64,000 nucleotides of DNA from UBA10438 sp044238605 (lineage in GTDB: Bacteria; Bacteroidota; Ignavibacteria; Kapaibacteriales; Kapaibacteriaceae). Positions 16,148 through 23,122 of this stretch are shown here, piece by piece; position 1 is the stretch's first letter; every line of letters begins with the position of its first letter. The position numbers were made by a program, and so were the translations under genes. Under the pieces are notes generated by a model. It had not been told where the DNA came from and made no database searches. It saw only the letters and a list, made by a program, of their open reading frames with translations. The stretch is taken from NCBI GenBank assembly GCA_044238605.1, contig JBIICY010000006.1, positions 62,001 to 126,000 of the forward strand, read 5' to 3'.

Positions 16148-16533
16148 ACGTTCCAGATCAACGAGCTGTGCTCGACTCATCGTGCTGGATCGAGTACTTC
16201 CTCGGTTCTGCAGCATCAGCCCCCTACGTAACGATTGTGTCATCTGCTACGATCATCGTGCCTTCGATCACAGTTTTCGAGGTCTCGCGAGACTTGCTGC
16301 GCCGATTCGATAGCGAGCATACGCTTCGCGCAATTTCTCTGATGCAGCAGCACGAGGTTGTTCCACTCACGGCAGATGTTGCACTGAACGCTGCGCAGCT
16401 TGCCGTAAACTTGAATCTCTCTTCTGCCGATGCGATTGTGTGTGCCACCGCATGGCAGCATAAGGCTGCGCTGTATACCCACGACCCAGATCTGAACGGA
16501 CTCGACAACGTCATCTACATCCCTAGAACCTAA
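16144..16533 (+). CDS. vapC: PIN-domain ribonuclease toxin (VapC)
   Basis: 129-residue PIN-domain protein, the toxin of a VapBC module; VapC enzymes cut specific RNAs, often initiator tRNA or rRNA. The metal-binding acidic residues are readable: D11 (AVLDSSCWIEYF), E46 (TVFEVSRDL), D96 (SSADAIVCATAW) and D114/D116 (YTHDPDLNGL). It starts with GTG overlapping the antitoxin stop by 4 bp. Followed 30 bp later by the aconitase gene, which has its own ribosome-binding site. No truncation is visible, so the toxin is probably active when released from its antitoxin. Confidence 0.9.
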   Translation: MNVPDQRAVLDSSCWIEYFLGSAASAPYVTIVSSATIIVPSITVFEVSRDLLRRFDSEHTLRAISLMQQHEVVPLTADVALNAAQLAVNLNLSSADAIVCATAWQHKAALYTHDPDLNGLDNVIYIPRT

Positions 16534-16563
16534 ACTTGTTTTCATTTACAGGAGATCACTATC

Positions 16564-18804
16564 ATGGCCACGCAAGACATCGACATGATCAAAGAGGTTT
16601 ACGAGAACCTTCCTTCAAAAGTAGCCGCCGCGCGCACCCTGCTGGGGCGTCCGATGACGCTTGCAGAGAAAACGCTCTATGCGCACATGGCGGAAATGCC
16701 ATCGGCTCCGCACGCTCGTGGCAATGCCTATGTAGACTTTAACCCAGACCGTGTTGCGATGCAGGATGCAACTGCCCAGATGGCGCTGCTGCAGTTTATG
16801 TCGGCCGGTATCCCAAAGGTTGCCGTGCCTTCAACTGTACACTGCGACCACCTTATCCGCGCTGAGCACGGGGCTACATCAGACCTTGAAAAGTCACTCA
16901 CAGAAAACAAGGAAGTGTTCGACTTCCTCGCCTCTGTGTCAAACAAGTACGGCATTGGCTTCTGGAAGCCAGGCGCTGGTATCATTCACCAGGTTGTGAT
17001 CGAGAACTACGCCTTCCCTGGCGGCATGATGATCGGTACCGACTCTCACACGCCGAATGCAGGGGGCTTGGGAATGATTGCCATCGGTGTTGGCGGTGCA
17101 GATGCGGTAGACGTGATGGCCGGTATGCCATGGGAACTGCAAATGCCAAAGCTCATCGGTGTAAAGCTCACCGGCAAGATGAACGGCTGGACGTCGCCAA
17201 AGGATGTTATCCTGAAGCTTGCGGGCATCCTTACGGTAAAGGGCGGAACAGGCGCTATCGTTGAGTACTTCGGTGATGGCACAGCATCGTTCTCAGCAAC
17301 AGGTAAGGGCACGATCTGCAACATGGGTGCAGAGATCGGTGCTACAACATCGGTGTTCCCATATGATGCTTCGATGGAGCGCTACCTGCGCGCATCCGGA
17401 CGCAACGACGTGGCAGATCTTGCCAATGGTGTTGCAGAACACCTGCGTGCCGACGACGAAGTCGCAGCGAATCCATCAGCATACTACGACCAAGTAATCG
17501 AGATCAATCTTGATACCCTCGAGCCCCATATCAACGGTCCGTTCACTCCAGACCGTGCAATGGAACTCTCTGAGTTTGTAAATGCCGTTAAGGAAAACAA
17601 CTGGCCAGAAGAACTCCGCGTTGGCTTGATCGGATCATGCACGAACTCTTCATACGAAGACATGTCGCGCGTAGCATCGATCGCCGAGTTTGCTGTTGCA
17701 AACGGACTCAAGGCAAAGTCGGAATTCACCATCACACCGGGCTCTGAGCAGGTACGTGCAACGATTGAGCGCGATGGCATCCTTGCAAAGATGGAAGCCA
17801 TCGGCGGTACCGTGCTTGCAAACGCATGTGGTCCGTGCATCGGACAATGGAAGCGTCACGACGTACAGCAGGGCGATAAGAACTCCATCATCACATCGTT
17901 CAACCGCAACTTCACTGGACGCAACGACGGTATCAAGGAAACACATGCCTTTGTTGCATCACCAGAAACTGTTGCAGCATTCGTTCTTGCGGGCAAGCTC
18001 ACAACCAACTTCATGAAGGAACCAATCGACGGTGTGATGCTTCAGCCCCCTGCAGGCAACGAGCTACCCGACAACGGATTCGTTCCTGATGCAGCTGGAT
18101 TTGTAACTCCAGCAGCAGATGGCTCAACAGTTAGCGTGATCATCGCCGATGACAGCACTCGTCTGCAAGCGCTTGCACCATTTACGGCTCCGAAGCCTGA
18201 AGAGTATCAGAACATGCCGCTTCTGATGAAGGCAAAGGGCAAGTGCACTACCGACCACATCTCGATGGCCGGTCCATGGTTGCGTTTCCGCGGTCACCTG
18301 GACAACATCTCGAACAACATGCTTATTGGCGCTATCAACTACGTAAACGAAACAGCCAACAGCATCAAGAACACCTTTACCGGCGAGTACGACGAAGTAC
18401 CAAAGGTTGCGCGCGATTACAAGGCAAGGGGCTCGGCGTGGGTTGTTGTAGGCGACGAGAACTACGGCGAAGGCTCATCACGCGAGCACGCTGCCATGGA
18501 GCCACGCTTCCTTGGTGGTAAGGCTATCATCACAAAGAGCTACGCGCGTATTCACGAGACAAACCTCAAGAAGCAAGGCATGCTGCCACTCACGTTTGTA
18601 AGCCCAGCAGACTACGACAAGATCCGCGAAGACGACCGCATGAGCATCGACATCACAACACTTGCTCCAGGTAAAAATGTTGATCTTGTTGTGAACCATG
18701 CCGACGGCACATCAGAGACAATCGTCCTCAAGCACACCATGAACGAGCAACAGCTCGGATGGTTCCGCGCCGGTTCTGCTCTGAACCTTATTGCTGGACG
18801 GTAA
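16564..18804 (+). CDS. acn: Aconitate hydratase, mitochondrial type
   Basis: 746-residue aconitase that interconverts citrate and isocitrate in the TCA cycle. Length and opening sequence (ENLPSKVAAARTLLGRP, AQMALLQFMSAG) match the mitochondrial-type subfamily rather than AcnA (~890) or AcnB. The [4Fe-4S] ligands are C359 (GSCTNSSYEDM), C422 and C425 (ACGPCIGQW). The C-terminal swivel domain has KGKCTTDHISMAGPWLR and GEGSSREHAA. An AGGAG ribosome-binding site precedes the ATG. The 3' end is followed by an octamer repeat array and a terminator. Confidence 0.96.
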   Translation: MATQDIDMIKEVYENLPSKVAAARTLLGRPMTLAEKTLYAHMAEMPSAPHARGNAYVDFNPDRVAMQDATAQMALLQFMSAGIPKVAVPSTVHCDHLIRAEHGATSDLEKSLTENKEVFDFLASVSNKYGIGFWKPGAGIIHQVVIENYAFPGGMMIGTDSHTPNAGGLGMIAIGVGGADAVDVMAGMPWELQMPKLIGVKLTGKMNGWTSPKDVILKLAGILTVKGGTGAIVEYFGDGTASFSATGKGTICNMGAEIGATTSVFPYDASMERYLRASGRNDVADLANGVAEHLRADDEVAANPSAYYDQVIEINLDTLEPHINGPFTPDRAMELSEFVNAVKENNWPEELRVGLIGSCTNSSYEDMSRVASIAEFAVANGLKAKSEFTITPGSEQVRATIERDGILAKMEAIGGTVLANACGPCIGQWKRHDVQQGDKNSIITSFNRNFTGRNDGIKETHAFVASPETVAAFVLAGKLTTNFMKEPIDGVMLQPPAGNELPDNGFVPDAAGFVTPAADGSTVSVIIADDSTRLQALAPFTAPKPEEYQNMPLLMKAKGKCTTDHISMAGPWLRFRGHLDNISNNMLIGAINYVNETANSIKNTFTGEYDEVPKVARDYKARGSAWVVVGDENYGEGSSREHAAMEPRFLGGKAIITKSYARIHETNLKKQGMLPLTFVSPADYDKIREDDRMSIDITTLAPGKNVDLVVNHADGTSETIVLKHTMNEQQLGWFRAGSALNLIAGR

Positions 18805-18868
18805 TTCAGTAATTACGGAATTACTGAAGTACGGAATTACTCAATTACTCAATTACGGAATTACCAAG
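18805..18868. repeat. Octanucleotide tandem repeat behind the aconitase stop
   Basis: Eight consecutive 8-bp units starting on the base after the aconitase stop codon: variants of TTACGGAA and TTACTCAA (TTCAGTAA, TTACGGAA, TTACTGAA, GTACGGAA, TTACTCAA twice, TTACGGAA, TTACCAAG). Same genomic position logic as the heptamer tracts elsewhere but with an 8-bp period. Confidence 0.85.
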
Positions 18869-18898
18869 CGGCCCGCCATTTGCAAGAGTGGTGGGCCG
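18869..18898. terminator. Hairpin terminator after aconitase
   Basis: 10-bp stem with one G-T wobble (CGGCCCGCCA at 18869-18878 against 18889-18898), 10-base loop, followed by TTGTTGTG. Its core (18872-18904) recurs as a 33-bp near-identical copy at 19816-19848. Confidence 0.7.
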
Positions 18899-18904
18899 TT
18901 GTTG
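18872..18904 (+). repeat. 33-bp direct repeat, copy 1
   Basis: Sequence beginning CCCGCCATT and ending GGGCCGTTGTTG; identical to 19816-19848 except for one base (T/C at the tenth position). The two copies flank the minus-strand lipoprotein gene. Confidence 0.85.
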
Positions 18905-18983
18905 TGTAGAATCTGTGATGACGTGTAGAGACAACGATCACCTTTTTGTCAGCAACACCGCGCTTTCAAACTTCTCATCGTAG

Positions 18984-19712
18984 TCAGCGTGAATCTTCTG
19001 CACCAAAAAGCAGTGAAATGCCGATACCGATACGCGTACTAGGGTACTCTGCAGTGATGTATTCGTATCCGTTGTATGTACCGAACTGATACGCGCTCAT
19101 CCTATCGTTGGATAGGTCATACTGAAAACGCAGATCGCCCCGGAGTTTCAGTGCAGATGAGATAGTAACGTCCAACGCCGTCATCAACGAAAAGCCGAAA
19201 AGGATTGAATCATCGTATCCGGCTGAAACTGACACTGGATTGATGGGATATGAACTTCCTACCTGGGGACCATCAACGCCTGTTGCACGTCCAGTAATCT
19301 CACCCGATGTTGATGTCCTAACTGCAAAATGTGGCCCCACACCGAACATTGTCCGAAACTTATCGTTGATTACCCTTCGCGTTGTAAGTAACAGAGGACA
19401 TTCAAACAATCTCGCTCTCGTGGCAGCCTCGGCATTAACCATGTACATAGTACCACCGTATTCGAGCGGATAGGATACTGTTTGCGTTAGTGCCGCACTT
19501 CGAAACGACGGATCCACCTGCAGTCCAAGCTTTTGAGACACGGCAAGGCCGGCAGTAACCCCATAGTTTACTCCAAGTCCATTTGACGAGCTCTCAACTT
19601 GCCCCGTTTCCTTACCACCTTCAAGTGTAGGCACAAGACTTCCACGCATCCCAATGTACGAGCCCGCACAACCCGTCAAAAAAAGCACACATAGTACGAG
19701 CACACACTTCAT
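18984..19712 (-). CDS. Predicted outer-membrane beta-barrel-like lipoprotein
   Basis: 242-residue protein of unknown function. The signal peptide (MKCVLVLCVLFLTGC) ends in a clear lipobox LTGC, so the mature protein should be lipid-anchored. The rest shows alternating short strands with Gly/aromatic residues (FGVGPHFAVRTSTSGEI, LKLRGDLRFQYDLSND, GIGISLLFGA), resembling a small 8-strand porin-like barrel of the OmpW/PorT-type group common in Bacteroidota. I chose the ATG at 19712 because it begins the signal peptide. It sits alone between two copies of a 33-bp repeat, next to an otherwise empty stretch, which may mean later insertion. Confidence 0.7.
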   Translation of the reverse strand: MKCVLVLCVLFLTGCAGSYIGMRGSLVPTLEGGKETGQVESSSNGLGVNYGVTAGLAVSQKLGLQVDPSFRSAALTQTVSYPLEYGGTMYMVNAEAATRARLFECPLLLTTRRVINDKFRTMFGVGPHFAVRTSTSGEITGRATGVDGPQVGSSYPINPVSVSAGYDDSILFGFSLMTALDVTISSALKLRGDLRFQYDLSNDRMSAYQFGTYNGYEYITAEYPSTRIGIGISLLFGAEDSR

Positions 19713-19815
19713 ATAGGACCACCAAAATGCTAGGAACGTTTTGTAGAAGACGCACCAATGATACGACACAAACTTCCTTTACGAAACGAAGACTCCACAT
19801 TGAAGCATCTGGACA

Positions 19816-19848
19816 CCCGCCATTCGCAAGAGTGGTGGGCCGTTGTTG
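19816..19848 (+). repeat. 33-bp direct repeat, copy 2
   Basis: Near-identical copy (one mismatch) of 18872-18904, same orientation, including most of the hairpin arms of the aconitase terminator. It is not behind a gene's 3' end on the plus strand, so it looks like a duplicated terminator fragment. Confidence 0.85.
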
Positions 19849-19923
19849 CACCGAGCAGTCACATACGTCACAGCAAGATGGCTTGCATTCACGAATCGAA
19901 TTGCGCAATTCAGCGATTGCAGA

Positions 19924-20061
19924 ATGCACGTGCCTACGCAGCTGGTTATTTTAGCACTTCAGCAACGGCTAACCGACCTTGGCGAGATAGCCCCTTACCT
20001 AGATAGCAACAACCTAATTGATAAGACAGCACGGTCGGCCACCAGTAGTAATTCTCGATAG
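19924..20061 (+). CDS. Possible 45-residue peptide or gene remnant
   Basis: Short ATG-to-stop frame whose product (starting MHVPTQLVILALQQRLTDLG) contains a plausible amphipathic helix followed by a Ser-rich tail. No ribosome-binding site and no recognised family. It may be the remains of a larger gene. Low confidence. Confidence 0.2.
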   Translation: MHVPTQLVILALQQRLTDLGEIAPYLDSNNLIDKTARSATSSNSR

Positions 20062-20097
20062 CTTTACCTGTGTACATTTCAAAGGGTACGTATTGTT

Positions 20098-20307
20098 ATG
20101 AAACATCTGTTCAAGCGCACCAGACTCACCTTCCTCCAAGGTATACTCTCAGCATTCCGTCTCCATCCAGACCGTGTTTTTCTGGACTGGAAGGATGACT
20201 ATTCAAAACAGTCCGATATGGATTACCTCAGAGGTGATCTTGAAAAGGTCGGAGCTGATATGCGCAGAGTGATAACTCAGCACGTACAACAAACTTCGGT
20301 ACGCTGA
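20098..20307 (+). CDS. Hypothetical 69-residue protein upstream of a DUF2335 gene
   Basis: 69-residue basic-to-acidic protein of unknown function. The N-terminal third (MKHLFKRTRLTFLQGILSAF) could be an amphipathic membrane-contact helix, and the remainder (DYLRGDLEKVGADMRRVITQ) is a predicted charged helix. It lies 4 bp before the DUF2335 membrane protein in the same direction, so co-translation is likely. No homologue is recognised; the coding call rests on its position and composition. Confidence 0.5.
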   Translation: MKHLFKRTRLTFLQGILSAFRLHPDRVFLDWKDDYSKQSDMDYLRGDLEKVGADMRRVITQHVQQTSVR

Positions 20308-20311
20308 TATC

Positions 20312-20722
20312 ATGGCATCAGTACCAGAGAAATCTCGTACTGCAACAAAAGCCGCTACTGACCACACTGTTATAATGCATGCGCAGTGGACAGGACCACT
20401 TCCACCTCCAGCTGTATTGAAGCAGTATGATGAAATAGCCACTGGACTTGCAGAGCGCATCGTTGTCTCAATGGAGCGTGAACAGGAACATCGACACGAA
20501 ATGGATCGGAAACTACTAGTCGCCCATCAGGCTATTTATACACGCGGCCAGTTTCTTGCGGCCTTCATAGCGCTAACATGCCTGGTGCTGGGGTTTGCCT
20601 TGGGATATCAAGGACAGAGTGCTGCCGCGATCGCATTTGTAACCGGGGGCCTAGGTCAAGTCGTACTCGCGTTCTTAGGATCACGTGAGAGACGCCCAAA
20701 TGATTCAGATAGATCAGAATAA
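20312..20722 (+). CDS. DUF2335-family membrane protein
   Basis: 136-residue protein with the DUF2335 pattern: an N-terminal GPLPPPAVLKQYDEIATGLAE motif, a helical stretch rich in Glu/His/Arg (MEREQEHRHEMDRK), and two C-terminal hydrophobic helices (~82-98 FLAAFIALTCLVLGFALG and ~102-121). Members are small inner-membrane proteins of unknown function, often in accessory or phage-related regions. ATG start 4 bp after the upstream small gene. The 3' end lies before a hairpin and a heptamer repeat array, converging with the lipocalin. Confidence 0.75.
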   Translation: MASVPEKSRTATKAATDHTVIMHAQWTGPLPPPAVLKQYDEIATGLAERIVVSMEREQEHRHEMDRKLLVAHQAIYTRGQFLAAFIALTCLVLGFALGYQGQSAAAIAFVTGGLGQVVLAFLGSRERRPNDSDRSE

Positions 20723-20756
20723 CTCGCCAGGATTCCCGCAGAGTTCAAAGCAGCAG

Positions 20757-20776
20757 ATTCCCGATTTCGCGGGAAT
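20757..20776. terminator. Short hairpin after the DUF2335 gene
   Basis: 7-bp stem ATTCCCG/CGGGAAT with a six-base loop, 34 bp after the stop codon. No clear T tract. Weak terminator candidate between convergent genes. Confidence 0.4.
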
Positions 20777-20796
20777 GACACTTACGTACCCCTGTA

Positions 20797-20866
20797 CCTA
20801 GTCCCTAGTCCCTCGTACCTAGTCCCTAGTCCCTAGTCCCTCGTACCTAGTCCCTCGTACCTATCT
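20797..20866. repeat. Heptanucleotide tandem repeat overlapping the lipocalin 3' end
   Basis: Ten consecutive 7-bp units, CCTAGTC mixed with CCTCGTA (and a last CCTATCT). The array enters the lipocalin gene: the stop codon at 20847 and the last few codons (IGTRD) are made of repeat units. The two unit types differ in three of seven positions. Confidence 0.88.
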
Positions 20867-21380
20867 TCGGCGCCGTCCCACACGACGTCCGCATAAGTTT
20901 CTTCGTATCAAAGCCCCTTGACTCAGCCTCCTTGACAAGAGAGGCGTAGATCTCTTCATCTACCTGTGGTGTGCGCGACATCATCCAGAGGTAGGAACGT
21001 CCTGGCTCACCAACGAGCACGTGCTGGTAGGTGCTATCGAGTGAGATGATGTAATAATCGCCCTTGAATGGCCAAAAGAACTGCACCTTGAGCTTGGCGT
21101 TGTTCGAGCCCTCAACAGGAAATGCCTTACCCTCGATGGTGCGCCACGAGCCTTCTTCAAGGCAGTAGTTCACCACCTTAACATAGTCCGACATCACGGT
21201 GTACTCAGCAACGGAGCATGAACAGCCCCTTTCAAACGTATGGTCGAACCGTGCCCACACATACCAGCGTCCTGCATAACGCTGCAGATCAACAGCATCT
21301 ACAACAGGCAAAGGGGCTGGCGAGGCGCAGCCGATGAGTGCAAGCAAGGCAAGGATGGAGGTGCGCATGAGGTACCGCAT
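20847..21380 (-). CDS. blc: Bacterial lipocalin (Blc-like) lipoprotein
   Basis: 177-residue outer-membrane lipoprotein. The signal peptide ends in a lipobox (LLALIGCAS). The lipocalin signature GRWYVWARFDHTFERGC (equivalent to the GxWY motif) follows at ~36, with later strands (AKLKVQFFWPFKGDYYIISLD, YLWMMSRTP) and the C-terminal helix. Blc proteins bind lysophospholipids or fatty acids and are membrane-maintenance proteins. An in-frame ATG four codons downstream (MRTSILAL) is an alternative start. The C-terminal residues derive from a tandem repeat. Divergent from the asparaginase gene with 66 bp between. Confidence 0.9.
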   Translation of the reverse strand: MRYLMRTSILALLALIGCASPAPLPVVDAVDLQRYAGRWYVWARFDHTFERGCSCSVAEYTVMSDYVKVVNYCLEEGSWRTIEGKAFPVEGSNNAKLKVQFFWPFKGDYYIISLDSTYQHVLVGEPGRSYLWMMSRTPQVDEEIYASLVKEAESRGFDTKKLMRTSCGTAPKIGTRD

Positions 21381-21446
21381 ATGTGAGTTGTCCCGATAAT
21401 ACGAAGTGCGTTAACTTCACGCACTACCCTTGATTCCGGAGGCACT

Positions 21447-22397
21447 ATGAATCGTCGTGACTTTATCGCAACCACTGCTGGTGTTGGAGCTCTCGCGGCA
21501 ACGCACGGTGTGGGCAGCGTTCTTCCCGAAGACGTGCAAGGACCGATTGTACTTTCCACGTGGGATCACGGTATTCCTGCGAACAAGGAAGCGCTTCGGA
21601 TTCTATCCAGTGGCGGTAGCCTTCTTGATGCCGTAGAACGGGGCGTAATGGTGGTAGAGGCCGACCCCACAAACTTGAGCGTTGGGCTATCGGGTCTGCC
21701 AGACCGCGATGGTATCGTAACACTTGATGCATCAATCATGTCGGGTAAGGGGCCAGCAGGATCTGTCTGCTTTGTGCAAGGCATTGCTCACCCGATATCA
21801 CTCGCACGCATGGTGATGGAGAAGACGCCCCACGTGATGATCGTTGGTGCAGGCGCAGAGCGCTTCGCTCGAGAGCATGGTGTCACGCAACGCGAGAACA
21901 CGCTCAGCGAAGGGGCCCGCAAGGCCTGGCAAGAGTGGCTCAAAGAGAAGAAGTATAAGCCGGTGATCAACATCGAGAATCACGATACGATTGGTCTGCT
22001 TGCAATGGATGCAAGCCTGAACATGGCGGGTGCATGCACAACGAGTGGACTCGCCTACAAGGTGCATGGACGCGTAGGAGACTCCCCCATCATTGGTGCC
22101 GGACTCTACGTTGAAGATGGAATTGGCGCGGCAACATGCACCGGACTTGGCGAAACGGTTCTGCGCACATGCGCATCGTTTCTTGCCGTTGAGAAGATGC
22201 GAAGCGGCGCAACACCGCAAGAGGCATGTGAAGAAGCCATCAAGCGCATCGTGAAAAAACATCCGGCGATTGACGATTACCAGGTTGGTATCCTCGCGCT
22301 GGACAGGGGCGGACGTCACGGAGCACACGGCGTGCACAAGGGCTTTACCTATGCGCTGAACACCGAATTACGTCAAGCAACGTCATACGCCCAATGA
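21447..22397 (+). CDS. Isoaspartyl peptidase/L-asparaginase family (aspartylglucosaminidase-like) Ntn hydrolase, Tat-exported
   Basis: 316-residue N-terminal-nucleophile hydrolase of the glycosylasparaginase family. The protein starts with a twin-arginine signal (NRRDFIATTAGVGALAA), so it should be exported folded. The autocleavage site HDTIGLLAMD places the catalytic Thr at residue 181; downstream motifs (GACTTSGLAYKVHGRVGD, SPIIGAGLY, ATCTGLGE) match the beta chain. Activity is likely on N4-linked GlcNAc-Asn or asparagine/isoaspartyl peptides. A good GGAGG ribosome-binding site precedes the ATG. The next gene overlaps by 4 bp (ATGA). Confidence 0.9.
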   Translation: MNRRDFIATTAGVGALAATHGVGSVLPEDVQGPIVLSTWDHGIPANKEALRILSSGGSLLDAVERGVMVVEADPTNLSVGLSGLPDRDGIVTLDASIMSGKGPAGSVCFVQGIAHPISLARMVMEKTPHVMIVGAGAERFAREHGVTQRENTLSEGARKAWQEWLKEKKYKPVINIENHDTIGLLAMDASLNMAGACTTSGLAYKVHGRVGDSPIIGAGLYVEDGIGAATCTGLGETVLRTCASFLAVEKMRSGATPQEACEEAIKRIVKKHPAIDDYQVGILALDRGGRHGAHGVHKGFTYALNTELRQATSYAQ

Positions 22398-23053
22398 ACA
22401 CTCAACGCGCACTTGTCATAGGCGGCACGGGGCTAGTCGGATCTCATCTGCTTGAACAGCTCAATGCAGATCAGCGATTCGGAAAGATCTACGCATTGAG
22501 CCGACGTCCCACCAAGCCCCATAGCCGCATCGTAAATATCGTTACGGAGCTTGATGCTGTGACAGGTCAAGAAGAGTTCTTCGACGTGGACGTTGTCTTC
22601 TGTGCTATCGGCAGTACGATCAAGAAGGCAGGATCGCAGGCAGAGTTTCGTCGCATCGATTACGAGCTCCCGATGCACATTGCGCGCCTTGCTCGGTCAA
22701 GGGGCGTTCGAAGGTTTGTCCTTGTGAGCTCAATTGGTGCAACGGCATCATCAAAATACTTCTATCTGCAAGTGAAGTATGCGCTGGAACGCGATCTGGC
22801 AGCGCTCGGCTTTGAGCAACTCTCAGTTTTGCAGCCATCGCTGATCATGGGAGATCGTAAAGAGTTTCGTGTTGGCGAGCTCATCAGCAGAGTTGCCATG
22901 AAGTATCTCAATCCACTCACGCCAGCACGATACCGCGGTGTGCATGCCCGCAGTATTGCAACAACGATGGTCAACGAGGCGTTTGTTCGAGAGATAACGT
23001 CGAGGCCAGCTGGTGTTCGGCATGTGAGCAATGCCGACATTCTTGCGACATGA
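22394..23053 (+). CDS. NAD(P)-binding oxidoreductase, atypical SDR (HTATIP2-like)
   Basis: 219-residue Rossmann-fold protein. It begins with the nucleotide-binding motif GGTGLVGSHLLEQL (residues ~9-22), then CAIGSTIKKAG, and a YxxxK-like active site region (FYLQVKYALERDL after VLVSSIGA). Length and pattern match the short atypical SDR group containing human HTATIP2/CC3 and bacterial oxidoreductases of unknown substrate. The start overlaps the upstream stop (ATGA), so the two are translationally coupled, though no shared pathway is evident. Confidence 0.8.
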   Translation: MNTQRALVIGGTGLVGSHLLEQLNADQRFGKIYALSRRPTKPHSRIVNIVTELDAVTGQEEFFDVDVVFCAIGSTIKKAGSQAEFRRIDYELPMHIARLARSRGVRRFVLVSSIGATASSKYFYLQVKYALERDLAALGFEQLSVLQPSLIMGDRKEFRVGELISRVAMKYLNPLTPARYRGVHARSIATTMVNEAFVREITSRPAGVRHVSNADILAT

Positions 23054-23122
23054 CCTTTGTCATGGTTCGTAGCATCCTATAGACCCTAGCTTACCGCATT
23101 CACGTAACCAACGGAGGATGCG

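Larger units (their letters stand above)
19713..20097. other. 385-bp stretch without a convincing gene
   Basis: Between the lipoprotein start and the 69-residue ORF no solid gene is seen. It holds the second 33-bp repeat (19816-19848) and a 45-codon plus-strand frame at 19924-20061 (LVILALQQRLTDLGEIAPYL) that reads like a protein fragment but lacks a ribosome-binding site. It could contain the promoters of both neighbours and a gene remnant. Confidence 0.5.

Noticed and set aside
18872..19848. Insertion sequence between the 33-bp repeats
   Set aside because: No transposase, no terminal inverted repeats and no target duplication; the gene inside is a lipoprotein.
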